The notes: generated by a model not told the origin, from the letters alone. A stretch of DNA of 64,000 nucleotides from an uncultured Prevotellaceae bacterium (GCA_902794405.1 CADBHI010000015.1:1-64000); one strand, 5' to 3'. Shown: positions 40,735-50,793, numbered from the stretch's first letter. A program made the numbers and translations.

Positions 40735-42675
40735 TCAGAGCCTGACGCCAGTGGTTTTCTGAACGTATTCTTTACCCAGTTCCTTGGCTCGTTGCAAGTT
40801 TCGGTTCTGCAACTTCTTTTGTTGTTCAGTTTTCTGCTTGGTGATGGCAGCAGGCTTCTGGTTAAAACGCTTGCGGGCATTCATGTCCCAGGTAATCTTC
40901 AGGTCCCACTTGGCCTTACACTCTTTCTCTTCGTTGAAGTAGTATACCTGTTCGGGCTGTTTGTCGGCATAGTAGTCGCCAGTGTCCCAAAGGTTATTGC
41001 CATTGGCATCGACGAAAGCCCGCAGATAGTATTTGCCAGGGTTGACAAAGCGGAAAGTGGCCACATTATTCTTGGCCCTTACTTGTTTCACCACTTTGTC
41101 GGAACCGTTGACGAGCATGATGACAACACCCGTATCACGACAGTTGGTGAGGGTGACGATGACGGAGCTGAAGTCTTCTTCTTTCTTGATCTTGATGCCC
41201 GTCTTAATGGGTTTGTTGACTAAGCCGTATAGATCCTCGAAAGCAGCGGAGTCGACCTCAAGGCTGTATTCCGCACCCTCTTTCCAGTCGGCCTTGAATT
41301 GATACAGCCTAATGTTCTCCTTGGTGGGCTGGAAAACATAGTCGGCCTCGTACCAAAGGGTATCGACCTTGGTATATAGATGGATGGCAGCCGTGTCAAG
41401 CCTAAGCAATGGCGTGGGTGTCTCGAAATAGGTAATGGCATCGGGCGCGATAGAGCCGCCAGGGGTTTTCATCTGGAGGTATTGCGGCGGTTGGATGGAG
41501 TCGTAAGCTTCACCCTCTTTCTTTTTCTTCTCCTGCTCCTTTTGCCACTCCTCAAACTCTTTCGCCTTGGCCTTCATGCGTTTCTCGTACGGCACCTTTG
41601 GCAGAAACTCGATGGTATCGGTCTGGCTGACAAGCAGATTAGTCGTATCCGTCTTCATGTACTGCATTTCAATAGTGAGCGTATCAGTATTGATCAATGC
41701 AGTGTCGCGCAGCCAATAGAAGATGGTGTCGTTCTTGGGAGAAGACTCAACGACGAAGGCGCTGTCGGAGTTGAAATTGAGTCCACGAAGCACTGGCGGC
41801 AGTGAGTCGCCATAGGTGAAATAGACGCCCAGCTTGTTGGGGTCCTGACGTTCAGTCTTCAGCAGGAAACGACTGTCCTGAATGGCAGTAAAAGCCAGAA
41901 GTGTGATGTCGTCAGGCATGAAATGGATATAGGGAATCTGTAGAATCTTGTCGATGTGCAGGGAGTCTCGCCAGATGGTATCCTGCCGTGTGTCAGGCTT
42001 CCACGAAGGTTCGTAGGTCTCATGGTTAAATGCCAGCATTTCGCTTTTCTGGCTGTATACAAAGTTTCCGTCGGCATCTTGCAAGGCATAGGCGCGATAG
42101 GTTCCTGGTGCAACCCCCTTGACCACGAAATGTCCACGGCTGTCAGTACGTGAGACGCGAATCATCGGTTCCTTGGTAAAGATGGAGTCAGACAGGTCGC
42201 TATATAATCCCACAAGAATACCCTTGATAGGTTCGAGGTTCTCGGCATTCAGTACATAGCCAGAGACTTCGAGCGTGTCAATCTGATCGCCTGTAGAGAA
42301 GCTATATGTATAGTTACCCATGGGATTCCCCTCAGTATGGTCGACGATGGCGTCGCTAAAGTCAATGGTGTAAGTAGTATTGTCTTTAAGAGTGTCTTTT
42401 AGTGCAACGACAATGCGCTTGCCACTGGCCTTGATATCGGCCATTTCAATCTGAGGCGGAGACACTATCACCTTTTCCTGGGCATTCTCCAGCTTGATAT
42501 ATTCATTGAAGTAAATGTTTACACGCTTACTTTTCACATTGGTAGCCTTGTCGGAGGGTGATGAGCTGATGACGTACGGCGGCGTGTCATCATACCATCC
42601 ACCATCGGGGTTGCCCATTCTTGCGCAACCTACCACCAATAGTGCCAACAGACATATATACAGGAATTTCCTCAT
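40735..42675 (-). CDS. Ig-like (Big_5) domain lipoprotein
   Basis: 646 aa from the ATG at 42675, which overlaps the upstream stop (ATGA) and starts a lipoprotein signal (MRKFLYICLLALLVVGC, Cys17). Residues ~30-130 form a Big_5/SbsA-type Ig domain (PPYVISSSPSDKATNVKSK ... VNIYFNEYIKL). A carboxypeptidase-regulatory-like beta-sandwich follows (GYVLNAENLEPIKGILVGLY). The long remaining region has a lysine-rich coil (EWQKEQEKKKKEGE). It is a conserved envelope lipoprotein of Bacteroidota with unknown role. The last 70 residues are very basic. Confidence 0.8.
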   Translation of the reverse strand: MRKFLYICLLALLVVGCARMGNPDGGWYDDTPPYVISSSPSDKATNVKSKRVNIYFNEYIKLENAQEKVIVSPPQIEMADIKASGKRIVVALKDTLKDNTTYTIDFSDAIVDHTEGNPMGNYTYSFSTGDQIDTLEVSGYVLNAENLEPIKGILVGLYSDLSDSIFTKEPMIRVSRTDSRGHFVVKGVAPGTYRAYALQDADGNFVYSQKSEMLAFNHETYEPSWKPDTRQDTIWRDSLHIDKILQIPYIHFMPDDITLLAFTAIQDSRFLLKTERQDPNKLGVYFTYGDSLPPVLRGLNFNSDSAFVVESSPKNDTIFYWLRDTALINTDTLTIEMQYMKTDTTNLLVSQTDTIEFLPKVPYEKRMKAKAKEFEEWQKEQEKKKKEGEAYDSIQPPQYLQMKTPGGSIAPDAITYFETPTPLLRLDTAAIHLYTKVDTLWYEADYVFQPTKENIRLYQFKADWKEGAEYSLEVDSAAFEDLYGLVNKPIKTGIKIKKEEDFSSVIVTLTNCRDTGVVIMLVNGSDKVVKQVRAKNNVATFRFVNPGKYYLRAFVDANGNNLWDTGDYYADKQPEQVYYFNEEKECKAKWDLKITWDMNARKRFNQKPAAITKQKTEQQKKLQNRNLQRAKELGKEYVQKTTGVRL

Positions 42676-44165
42676 GCGTTCAGCTCTAATAGTTGTTCTA
42701 TGTGTTCGCGGCTGTTGCTCAGGCGTGGCACCTTGTGCTGACCACCTAACTTTCCGTGCTGCTTCAGCCACTCATTGAAGAGTCCTGGACGGGCGGTTAC
42801 GATTTCTAACGGCTGGAGGGTAATGTCCTTATAACGTTTAGCCTCGTAGTCGCTGTTTAGTGATTGCAGACGTTCGTCGAGCAAGGCAGCAAACTGCCTG
42901 AGATCCTGAGGCGGTGTGCTGAACTCGATAAGCCATTGGTGGCGGCATTTGGCGTGGTCGTCCATAAAGATGGGGGCAGCAGTATACTCGCTGACCTCGG
43001 CACCTGTCTGCTGGCAGGCATAGGCCAGTCCCTGGTCGGCATTGTCGACAATCAGTTCCTCGCCGAAAGCATTGATAAAGTGCTTCGTACGCCCCGAGAT
43101 GACGAACTTGTAGGGGTTGACGGATGTGAAGCGCACGGTGTCGCCTAACATATAGCGCCAGAGTCCGCACGACGTACTGATGAGCATGGCATAGTTCTTA
43201 CCAGACTCAACGCCCCAAATTGGAACGATGTTGTCAGTACCCATTTCCTGGAACTCATAAAACACATCGTAGTCGAGCATCAGGAGCATGGATTTGTCTG
43301 TAGGTTCACTCTGCAGTCCGAAGAATCCCTCACTGGCGTTATAGGTTTCCATATATTGCATGCGAGGCGAACGAATCAAATGCTCATATTGCTGACGATA
43401 GGGCGTAAAGGCCACACCACCATGAAAGAACACCTCCAAGTTAGGCCATACCTCGTCTAAGTACTGCTTGCCGCTGAGTTCCATCACGCGAGTCAGGACG
43501 GAGAGCATCCATGAGGGAACGCCTGAAATGTTTGTCACGTTCTTGTTCAGGGCTTCTTGTGCTATGCGGTCGCGTTTTACCTCAAAGTCAGCGAGTAGGG
43601 CTGTCCGCTTCTTGGGAATGCGTACCAAGTTGGCCAATGGATTGATATTCTCAATCAAGATAGCACTTAAATCACCCACCAGCGACCCTGGCATGTTGTA
43701 ATTAGGAGAATGACTGCCGCCTAAGATCAGCGACCGTCCGTCAAAGAGTCGGCTCTTAGGGGTGTTGCGCAGGTAGAGTGCCACCGTATCGAAGGCCCCG
43801 GCATAGTGAATATGGTGAAGTCCCTCATTGGTAACGGGTATGAACTTCGACTTGTCGTTGGTAGTACCACTTGACTTAGCAAACCATTTGACGCGTCCTG
43901 GCCACAGCACATCGCTTTCGCCGTGACGCATGCGATCGATACTTTCCTTCAGTTCTTCGTAGCTATTGACAGGCACACACTTGACAAACTGCTCATAGTT
44001 GTTGATTTCTGAAAAAGCATGCTTGAGCCCATATTCTGTATTGCTGGCTCTACCGACAAGGTGCATCAGAACTTCGCGCTGCATTTCCACGCCTCCGTTC
44101 TGGTGTCGTTCAAGTTCCCGCTGACGGGGTTGAAATATCTTGCGTCCAATTGTTGTTAAGATCAT
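42672..44165 (-). CDS. GH3 auxin-responsive promoter family protein (acyl-amido synthetase type)
   Basis: 497 aa, cytoplasmic. The bacterial GH3 family shares the ANL adenylation fold. Seen here: KWFAKSSGTTNDKSKFIPVT (the nucleotide-binding loop), YMETYNASEGFFGLQ, and a C-terminal AFGEELIVDNADQGL. It probably makes an acyl-adenylate and joins it to an amine or amino acid; bacterial substrates are unknown. It belongs to the dut-led operon (32-nt gap upstream, ATGA overlap downstream). Confidence 0.88.
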   Translation of the reverse strand: MILTTIGRKIFQPRQRELERHQNGGVEMQREVLMHLVGRASNTEYGLKHAFSEINNYEQFVKCVPVNSYEELKESIDRMRHGESDVLWPGRVKWFAKSSGTTNDKSKFIPVTNEGLHHIHYAGAFDTVALYLRNTPKSRLFDGRSLILGGSHSPNYNMPGSLVGDLSAILIENINPLANLVRIPKKRTALLADFEVKRDRIAQEALNKNVTNISGVPSWMLSVLTRVMELSGKQYLDEVWPNLEVFFHGGVAFTPYRQQYEHLIRSPRMQYMETYNASEGFFGLQSEPTDKSMLLMLDYDVFYEFQEMGTDNIVPIWGVESGKNYAMLISTSCGLWRYMLGDTVRFTSVNPYKFVISGRTKHFINAFGEELIVDNADQGLAYACQQTGAEVSEYTAAPIFMDDHAKCRHQWLIEFSTPPQDLRQFAALLDERLQSLNSDYEAKRYKDITLQPLEIVTARPGLFNEWLKQHGKLGGQHKVPRLSNSREHIEQLLELNA

Positions 44166-44197
44166 TATTCTAATTTATTTTCTAATTCTAAACTTGC

Positions 44198-45913
44198 TCA
44201 CCTCGCCAGCCAACGGGAGGGATTCTGGACAGCGGTACCCTTACGAAGCTGGAACTGAAGAATACCCTCAGAGCCAACTACACCAAGCGACTGGCGAGTA
44301 GTGACATTCTGACCATTACGGACACTGACGGATGAGAGATTGGAATAGACGGATATATAGCTGCCGTGACGCACCATAACGCCAATGGTACCACTGATAT
44401 TGAAGACGGCACATACCACACCGTCGAAGATGCTTCTCGCGTGCGCGCCCGCCTGACCTTTTATTTTAATACCTTTATTGTCAAGACGGACAGTGGACAA
44501 ACCTTCAACAGCTTGCGATCCGAATCCACTAACGATACGATAGCCGCCAGTGATGGGCATCGGCAACCGTCCGCGGTTGCTTTCAAAATTACCGCTGAGC
44601 CGCTTGTCTTCTGAAGAGACAATGAAAGAGGACTTGTTATTCTTCTTTAATGAAAGCGATTGTCTTTCCTGCTGTTCTTTCTTTCTTGCCTCGGCCATCT
44701 CACGTTCATGGGCGCGAGCTTCCTCTGCGGCACGACGCTCGGCATTGCGGCGAGCCTCTTCTGCTTCACGGGCAGCCTGCTCTGCGGCTCGTTTTTCCTC
44801 AGCACTCTTTTTGGCGGCGGCTAATGCCTGCTGCTTGGCACGTTCCTCTCGGGCTTTGGCTTCAGCAATGCGACGGGCATTCTCACGGGCAGCAGCCTCT
44901 GCCGCAGCTTTCTTGCGTGCCAACTCCTCGGCCCGTTTCTTGGCAGCGGCTTCACGGGCCTCGCGGGCCTTACGTTCGGCAGCGGCCCGTGCCTCAGCTT
45001 CAGCACGTGCTTTGGCTCGTGCCACTTCTTCGGCAATCAACTTTTCAATCTGGGCATTCAGTGCCGCATCCTTCTTGCGTTGTTCAGTAATGAGGCTTTC
45101 GATGGTTTTCTGCTCCTTCTGCAAAGTGCTGACCACTTTCTGCTGTTCTGCCTGTTTGCCCTCCAAGTCCTTTTGCTCTTGCTCTCCACGGTCAAGCAGA
45201 GTGTTCTTCTGACGCTTGGTGACGTTTAACTCGTCCTGGGCTTCGGCAACTTCGTGTTGAATCAGCATGACAGCCTCACCCTGTGCCCGCTGGTACTGGG
45301 CATACTCGCGACTGAATCGCAGGCGGCGGTACATCTGCGTAAAGTTCTTGGCACTAAAGATGAACATGAGCTGGTTTTGCAGCGAGCGGTTGCGATGCAT
45401 ATAGCGCATCGACTTCAGATAGTTCTGTTTGCGCTCATCAAGTCGTCGCTGCAGGGTCTGCAGCTGGGTGTCAAGTGTCGAGATGGTACCGTCGAGTACA
45501 TCCAAGTCGTGACGTATGGTGTCGATGGTGCGGCGCTTGTCGGCAATTTCCGAGTTGATGATCTGGAGATTCTCCAGACGCTCCTTCACATTACGTCGAT
45601 TGGCCTGAAGCTTACGTTCCTGTTCCTTGATTTGCTTCTGTATCTGTTGACGCTGGTTTTGCAAGCCCTTGATGCTTGGGGTCGTCGTTTTCGAAGCAGA
45701 GGTCTGCGTCTTCTTGGATGTAGTTTTCTTGGAAGAAGTATTCTTTGTGGCAGTCTTTTGGGTGGTTGCGGGCTTGGCAGCAGGCTTCTTGTTCATTGTC
45801 TTTGTGGTACTCGTCTTTTGCTGCGCAGACTTTTTTGTCTGCGCAATAACCACACTTGCTGACAGTAGCCAGCAACCCAAAAGCAGGAACCAGAAAGAAC
45901 GAGACTTCATCAA
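44198..45913 (-). CDS. EnvC-like murein hydrolase activator with degenerate M23/LytM domain
   Basis: 571 aa with a signal peptide (FWFLLLGCWLLSASVVIA, then Gln). A Lys/Thr-rich linker precedes a long coiled coil (~80-290). An Ala/Arg/Glu-rich helix with repeated AREEAARKKAEE-type segments runs to about 410. The C-terminal LytM domain (VSGFGSQAVEGL ... VMVRHGSYISVYSNLSSV ... GILQFQLRKG) lacks the zinc ligands: the HxxxD and HxH positions read NKGIKIKG and LQFQL. It therefore probably activates amidases for cell division instead of cutting murein itself, as EnvC does. Same operon as dut, TPR and DUF4292 genes. Confidence 0.88.
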   Translation of the reverse strand: MMKSRSFWFLLLGCWLLSASVVIAQTKKSAQQKTSTTKTMNKKPAAKPATTQKTATKNTSSKKTTSKKTQTSASKTTTPSIKGLQNQRQQIQKQIKEQERKLQANRRNVKERLENLQIINSEIADKRRTIDTIRHDLDVLDGTISTLDTQLQTLQRRLDERKQNYLKSMRYMHRNRSLQNQLMFIFSAKNFTQMYRRLRFSREYAQYQRAQGEAVMLIQHEVAEAQDELNVTKRQKNTLLDRGEQEQKDLEGKQAEQQKVVSTLQKEQKTIESLITEQRKKDAALNAQIEKLIAEEVARAKARAEAEARAAAERKAREAREAAAKKRAEELARKKAAAEAAARENARRIAEAKAREERAKQQALAAAKKSAEEKRAAEQAAREAEEARRNAERRAAEEARAHEREMAEARKKEQQERQSLSLKKNNKSSFIVSSEDKRLSGNFESNRGRLPMPITGGYRIVSGFGSQAVEGLSTVRLDNKGIKIKGQAGAHARSIFDGVVCAVFNISGTIGVMVRHGSYISVYSNLSSVSVRNGQNVTTRQSLGVVGSEGILQFQLRKGTAVQNPSRWLAR

Positions 45914-45917
45914 GGGG

Positions 45918-46775
45918 TTACAGAGCCATGAAACGTTGTAGGATCTCGTCGATAGTTACCTCACGATACTTATTGGAAACCTTCGTCAGCTCTTCCCAGC
46001 CAGTCTCATGCTTAATATAGTTGAGCTTGATTTCCAGCTTGACTTCTTTCTTGGGAGTGGTCAGAGCGATGTTCATCGTGTTGGGGAACAACTTGTTGGT
46101 ACTCTCAATAAGCTTATAGTCCTCGTAGTCCCAGTTCAGCTGGGTATTACCGTTGAAGCGGTCCTTGTAGAGGATATTGGTCATATTGATGACACCTGTG
46201 CTCTGCTGGATGAGCCAGCTGTAGTCAATCTTCTCGGTCTCAAAGCTGACAATGGCATCATCGTTGCCTGTATCAGTGTTCATCGTAAACTTATGCATAT
46301 CTTCTGCCGTCAGCTTGGAGTGGTTAGGCTGGAACAGCTCATTCCAGAACAGAGCCTGAAGGGTGTAGAAGTTCAGGCCGCTGTTGCGCAGGAAGTCAAT
46401 CTGCATGTAAGGTGCCATCAGGTACTGCTTGTTGATACGGTCCATGATAAGCACATAGTCCTTGGTGAACTCCAGGCGTGCGGCCTCAACGAAGCCGAAA
46501 GCCATGAGCTGAAGACGAATCACAGAGTCGCGCTTCATCTTCAGGTTACCTGTGAGCGAAATGTCCTGCTCACCCACCTGTACGGAGAACTTCACCTTTG
46601 AGGTGATAAAACGTGCCTGCTGGGCGTTGTTGGTCACCTTGTCTAAAAACTGCGTCTGTGCAGAACTGATAACGGGCTTTGTTGTCTCCTCTACTGCCTT
46701 CTTCTTTGATCCGCACGAAGCCAGCATAAGAGGGAGTGCCAGAATGGCTACTTTCAGGAAATTGGTTGCTTTCAT
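45918..46775 (-). CDS. DUF4292 lipoprotein
   Basis: 285 aa with a lipobox (ALPLMLASC, Cys21). The body resembles the LolA/LolB-like fold of DUF4292: VKFSVQVGEQDISLTGNLKM, DSVIRLQLMAFGFVEAARLE, and GVINMTNILYKDRFNGNTQL. It may bind lipids or lipoproteins in the envelope. It overlaps the TPR gene by ATGA and precedes the EnvC-like gene by 4 nt. This order is commonly seen in Bacteroidota. Confidence 0.85.
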   Translation of the reverse strand: MKATNFLKVAILALPLMLASCGSKKKAVEETTKPVISSAQTQFLDKVTNNAQQARFITSKVKFSVQVGEQDISLTGNLKMKRDSVIRLQLMAFGFVEAARLEFTKDYVLIMDRINKQYLMAPYMQIDFLRNSGLNFYTLQALFWNELFQPNHSKLTAEDMHKFTMNTDTGNDDAIVSFETEKIDYSWLIQQSTGVINMTNILYKDRFNGNTQLNWDYEDYKLIESTNKLFPNTMNIALTTPKKEVKLEIKLNYIKHETGWEELTKVSNKYREVTIDEILQRFMAL

Positions 46776-48505
46776 TTTCTTATGTATTTTTTGAGTTTAA
46801 TTTTTCTAATAAGTATCTTGTTATTCGGGTCTTTTTCCAGTGCCTGCCGCCACAATGCCAATGCTCGGTCGGTATCATGGTTTTGTATGAGGATGTCACC
46901 CGCATGTTCAGTGATGACGGCATTGGAGTCGGAATCGTTTTGAAGAGCCTGCTCAATATATATTTTTGCCTCGGCATAGCGTCCTTCCATAAAGAGAATC
47001 CACGCATACGTATCCAGATACGTGGCGTTCTTGGGATCGGCCTTGATGGTTTTATAGCTCATCTGTTCAGCTTTATCCAGTTCCTTGTCCAGCTCACTCA
47101 GATAGTAGGCATAGTTGTTCAGGCACATGATATTGTCATCTTTCCATGCAAGACAGGAGTCGTAGGCTTCGAAGGCTTCATGTGTCAGTCCTTTTTGATG
47201 CAGCAAATCACCCATCACAGCATAGAAGTCGCTTACGATGGCTGGGTTGCTTTCAGGGCCAATGACGCCGATGCCGTTCTGGAATGCTTCCAGTGCCTTG
47301 TCGTGTTTGTCCTGCTGGTAGTAGGCCATACCCTGATAATAGTAGAAAGCCATTTCCTCAGGATTATACTGACGGGCATCCTGACATAGTGTAATGACTT
47401 CCTCATGGTCTTTTCTGTCCCAGGCAAAGCTGACCAATTGTAATCTGGCTCCAGCATTATCTGGCGCAATGCTCAGCACGGTCTGCAGCATCTGGCGGAT
47501 ACTGTCACGCGGCATTTTCTTCAGATCCATGTATGCGGCACAGAGCATGGCGATGTCTGCGTTCTGCTGAGGTGTTGAGAGCATCCTATGGAAGAGCTCC
47601 AGTACTTTGGTGCTGTCGCCACCGTCCATCCGTTCGCTGTCAGCAACAATCTGCCGCATGATGTAGATACGTTGTTCGTTCGTCGTATTTTTGTTCAGGA
47701 GTATCTGGGAAGTCATGGAATCCACCTTCTCTGTCTCACCCTGAACGCGATAATAGCTACGAAGTGACACCTGGGCACGGGTGTTGTCGGGTTCTTCGGC
47801 CAGGATTTCGTTGTAGAGCTGCAGGGCCTGCTCTTCTTCATCATTACGCAGTAGCATGTCGGCATACATGCCCTTGTAGTTCAAGTCGTAAGGATACTGG
47901 CGAGCCAAAGACTCCATCTCGGCAATGGCTGCTTCCTTATTGCCCTGTTTGGTATAGATTTCGCTTTTGGCATACGACAGTCGTTCACTCTTGCCCTCAA
48001 CGGCTTCCAGCCTGTTAAGAATCTCAATAGCTTTCTCTGTGTTGTCTGTCTGTTGGTACAGTTCAAAAAGCATTTCGAGCAGGTCTTCCCGGCTTTTGTC
48101 CTGTTCGTAGAGTTGCTCCATTACGCCGATGGCCTTTTCAAAGTCACGATGGGCAATATACGACTGTGCTACAGTCTCCTGATAAGTAGCATTGTCAGGC
48201 TCCAGCTCGGCAGCCTGTAGCAGACATTGATGTGCCAGACTGTCTTTTTTCAGAATTTGATAGTATTGCGACAGATAGTACCAAGCCTCAGCAGCTTCAG
48301 GTTTCAGTTGGGTGCAGTGGCGCAACAAGTCAAAGGCAGCGTCGTTATTGCCTTTTTGCCGCTGTACCATTGCTTCAAGGAAATAGAAATCATAGCTGGT
48401 TTGGGAGATGAGCTGATTAGAAATAGTATCAACTGCCTGAGCGGAAACACCCAGACTCCCCATCATCATGATGGCTACTACATATAGTCTAATCACAAAC
48501 TTCAA
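46772..48505 (-). CDS. exported TPR-repeat protein
   Basis: 577 aa with a signal peptide (IRLYVVAIMMMGSLGVSA) that leaves Gln at +1. The rest is at least ten tetratricopeptide repeats, for example AEAWYYLSQYYQILKKDSLA, AFDLLRHCTQLKPE, and ATYLDTYAWILFMEGRYAEA. It would be a periplasmic or surface interaction scaffold. It starts 4 nt after the dut stop and overlaps the DUF4292 gene. Confidence 0.88.
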   Translation of the reverse strand: MKFVIRLYVVAIMMMGSLGVSAQAVDTISNQLISQTSYDFYFLEAMVQRQKGNNDAAFDLLRHCTQLKPEAAEAWYYLSQYYQILKKDSLAHQCLLQAAELEPDNATYQETVAQSYIAHRDFEKAIGVMEQLYEQDKSREDLLEMLFELYQQTDNTEKAIEILNRLEAVEGKSERLSYAKSEIYTKQGNKEAAIAEMESLARQYPYDLNYKGMYADMLLRNDEEEQALQLYNEILAEEPDNTRAQVSLRSYYRVQGETEKVDSMTSQILLNKNTTNEQRIYIMRQIVADSERMDGGDSTKVLELFHRMLSTPQQNADIAMLCAAYMDLKKMPRDSIRQMLQTVLSIAPDNAGARLQLVSFAWDRKDHEEVITLCQDARQYNPEEMAFYYYQGMAYYQQDKHDKALEAFQNGIGVIGPESNPAIVSDFYAVMGDLLHQKGLTHEAFEAYDSCLAWKDDNIMCLNNYAYYLSELDKELDKAEQMSYKTIKADPKNATYLDTYAWILFMEGRYAEAKIYIEQALQNDSDSNAVITEHAGDILIQNHDTDRALALWRQALEKDPNNKILIRKIKLKKYIRK

Positions 48506-48509
48506 AATC

Positions 48510-48950
48510 TCAAATCAATCCTGTATGTCCGTAGCCGCCAGCACCGCGCTCTGTCTCATCAAGCACCTCCACAGTCAGGAATTCGCCTTGCTCATGGCGG
48601 GCAATCACCATCTGGGCAATACGCTCGCCATCATTTATGACAAAATCTTCCTGCGACAGATTGATGAGCAGCACACCCACCTCGCCTCGATAGTCAGCAT
48701 CCACCGTTCCAGGAGCGTTCAGCACCGTAATGCCCTTCTTGAGTGCCAATCCGCTGCGGGGACGCACCTGAGCTTCATAGCCAGCAGGCAATGCAATGTA
48801 CAGCCCTGTTGGGATAAGACGACGCTCCATCGGTTTTAGGATGATAGGCTCATCCAGATTGGCTCTCAAGTCCATTCCCGCACTTTGGGGAGTAGCGTAC
48901 TGAGGTAGGGGCTGATGCCCCTTGTTGACGACTTTTATTTGCATAAACAT
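48510..48950 (-). CDS. dut: dUTP diphosphatase
   Basis: 146 aa. All five trimeric dUTPase motifs are present: AGMDLRANL (1), [11 protein letters not shown] (2), [16 protein letters not shown] (3), [10 protein letters not shown] (4) and [10 protein letters not shown] (5). It hydrolyses dUTP to dUMP and pyrophosphate, protecting DNA from uracil and supplying dTMP synthesis. It is the first gene of a seven-gene minus-strand run; a TAATTTTGC box lies at 48963-48971. Confidence 0.96.
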   Translation of the reverse strand: MFMQIKVVNKGHQPLPQYATPQSAGMDLRANLDEPIILKPMERRLIPTGLYIALPAGYEAQVRPRSGLALKKGITVLNAPGTVDADYRGEVGVLLINLSQEDFVINDGERIAQMVIARHEQGEFLTVEVLDETERGAGGYGHTGLI

Positions 48951-48962
48951 TATTTTTAGTGT

Positions 48963-48971
48963 GCAAAATTA
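48963..48971 (-). promoter_or_regulatory. -7 element of the dut operon
   Basis: TAATTTTGC on the minus strand, 12 nt before the dut start. A clear -33 box at the right spacing is not seen. Confidence 0.5.
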
Positions 48972-49062
48972 GCGAATTATCTTTAAACAACCATATTTTT
49001 AGGTATAAAAAGTCGTAATTTGGCGTTTTTTTAGCAAAAGTATAAATTTAATGGTCTTTTTC

Positions 49063-49094
49063 TTTGCTATTTTACATAAAAGTATTATCTTTGC
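49063..49094 (+). promoter_or_regulatory. promoter of the Ig-repeat protein gene
   Basis: TTTG at 49063-49066, 19 nt, TATCTTTGC at 49086-49094: a textbook Bacteroidota promoter, 41 nt before the ATG at 49136. Confidence 0.85.
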
Positions 49095-49135
49095 GGCAAA
49101 ATTATGTCTTATTTATTAATTTAACGAGAAAGATT

Positions 49136-50698
49136 ATGAAGAAAAAATTACTCATGTTACTCACCTTGCTCGTTGCATTTACAACAGGAGTGAAGGCTGA
49201 TGAAACTGATCTCATTTATTATGATGAGTGGCTTGTCTACGTTGACACTGACACAGAGTTCAATGAGCCAGTGTTGAAAGGCGAGAAGAAATCTGAAGTG
49301 ACCTTTATCAGTACTGATACCAGAGTTGCTACAGTTGATGCTGTGACGGGAAAAGTAACAATCCTCAAGGCTGGTGCTACCAATATTACCGCCATTTATA
49401 AGGATGAAAGCAATCCTGACAACGACACTAAGGCCTCTTACCTGCTATTGGTTCTTGGTTGGGGAGGTTCTGAACCTATAGTAGATCCTGAGCCTACACC
49501 TGACCCAGGCGATCTTCTGTGGTTCAATCCCACGATTGCATACGGCCAGGTAGGCTATCCCTTCTCTCATCCCACGCTGAACAATCCTTATGGATTGACA
49601 GTGACTTATTCAAGCAGCGATACAGGCGTTGCTACCGTTAACGCTACGACAGGAACAGTAACTCTTGTTAGCGGTGGTATCACCGTTATTACTGCAACGT
49701 TTGCAGGTAACGATCAGTACCAGCCCTTCTCTGCCAGCTATACGCTCATCGTTAGCAATGCTGAAGCCAAGGGCCACGGCCTGTCCTTCGGTAATGTTGC
49801 TCTGATGTATGCAAAGATTGGTGAGCCGTTCACTGAGCCTAAGCTGATTAACCCCTACAACCTGCCGGTTTACTACATCAGCTCAGATCCTGGCGTGGCA
49901 AAGGTTGATCCTCTTTCTGGTAAAGTGACACTGGTTACTCCTGGACAGACCAACATTTCTGCTGTATTTATTGGTGGCGCAGATTATGAGGCTGGTAGTG
50001 TGAGCTATCTGCTCCATGTGCTTCCCGCTGATATCATTGGCATTGAGTTCGACGCCAAGGGCATTACCGTGAAGGAGGGTGATGAGCCTACATCTCCCAC
50101 GCTTAAGAATCCGAACAAGTGGACGGTTACCTTTAGCAGCAGCGACGAGACTGTTGTAAAGGTTGATGCTAACACTGGTGCACTCACCATCGTAGGCCCT
50201 GGCACCGCTATCATCACTGCAACTGCTACTGACGATGAGGGCAACACCTATACTGCCAGCTATACTGTCACCGTTCTGCCTGCAGCAGGTCCCGAGCCAG
50301 GCGAGAAGAAGAACGCCGACCTCTGGTTCAAGGTGATTTCTGGTGAGGCCGAAACCATCACTGTCTTCGAGGAGCCTAAGCTGAACAATCCGTTCAATGT
50401 GGCCGTTACCTTCAGCAGCAGCGACGAGAAGGTTCTCAAGGTTGATGCTAAGACTGGTGAAGTGACCATCGTTGGTCCTGGTGCTGCTACCATCACTGCC
50501 AGCTATGAGGAGACCGATGAGTATAAGGGTGGCTCAGTAAGCTACAGCCTCATTGTCTCTGGCGAGGTGACTTCTATCGAATCTTCAAGATTCAGCAAGC
50601 AGGCTGACGGCAAGATTTTCTCTATCGGTGGTCAGCAGGTGAGCAAGGCTTATCGTGGCATCGCCATCATCAATGGCAAGAAGTACTATGTGAAGTAA
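49136..50698 (+). CDS. secreted protein of five Ig-like (BIG2-type) repeats with sorting-like tail
   Basis: 520 aa from the ATG at 49136, with a signal peptide (MKKKLLMLLTLLVAFTTGVKA). Five repeats of about 85 residues follow; each has an SSDxxVAkVdaxTGkVTiVxpG core (VTYSSSDTGVATVNATTG, VYYISSDPGVAKVDPLSG, VTFSSSDETVVKVDANTG, VTFSSSDEKVLKVDAKTG). The tail FSIGGQQVSKAYRGIAI..NGKKYYVK resembles the GH5/GH53/GH127 tails and is probably a type IX signal. No catalytic domain; an adhesin, stalk or surface-layer part is likely. Strong promoter and own terminator, so it is probably well expressed. Confidence 0.85.
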   Translation: MKKKLLMLLTLLVAFTTGVKADETDLIYYDEWLVYVDTDTEFNEPVLKGEKKSEVTFISTDTRVATVDAVTGKVTILKAGATNITAIYKDESNPDNDTKASYLLLVLGWGGSEPIVDPEPTPDPGDLLWFNPTIAYGQVGYPFSHPTLNNPYGLTVTYSSSDTGVATVNATTGTVTLVSGGITVITATFAGNDQYQPFSASYTLIVSNAEAKGHGLSFGNVALMYAKIGEPFTEPKLINPYNLPVYYISSDPGVAKVDPLSGKVTLVTPGQTNISAVFIGGADYEAGSVSYLLHVLPADIIGIEFDAKGITVKEGDEPTSPTLKNPNKWTVTFSSSDETVVKVDANTGALTIVGPGTAIITATATDDEGNTYTASYTVTVLPAAGPEPGEKKNADLWFKVISGEAETITVFEEPKLNNPFNVAVTFSSSDEKVLKVDAKTGEVTIVGPGAATITASYEETDEYKGGSVSYSLIVSGEVTSIESSRFSKQADGKIFSIGGQQVSKAYRGIAIINGKKYYVK

Positions 50699-50721
50699 CC
50701 CTATTTCACCATTAAATTATA

Positions 50722-50759
50722 AAAAAGCGGTAAATCCTTACGGGGTTTGCCGCTTTTTT
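50722..50759 (+). terminator. terminator of the Ig-repeat protein gene
   Basis: Hairpin AAAGCGGTAAA/TTTGCCGCTTT with a T-run, directly before the next -7 box. Confidence 0.75.
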
Positions 50760-50761
50760 CG

Positions 50762-50770
50762 TATCTTTGC
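50762..50770 (+). promoter_or_regulatory. -7 element of the FAH-porU-porV-ispF operon
   Basis: TATCTTTGC 23 nt before the ATG at 50794. The -33 region falls inside the preceding terminator hairpin. Confidence 0.65.
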
Positions 50771-50793
50771 ACCTATCAAGAAACTGATGTGAT

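Noticed and set aside
44198..44600. Active M23 endopeptidase
   Set aside because: Zinc-ligand positions are replaced (NKGIKIKG, LQFQL), so an activator role fits better.
44550..45212. Plus-strand open frame of 220 codons rich in Ala, Ser and Arg
   Set aside because: It mirrors the Ala/Glu/Arg-rich helix of the EnvC-like gene on the other strand; low-complexity shadow.
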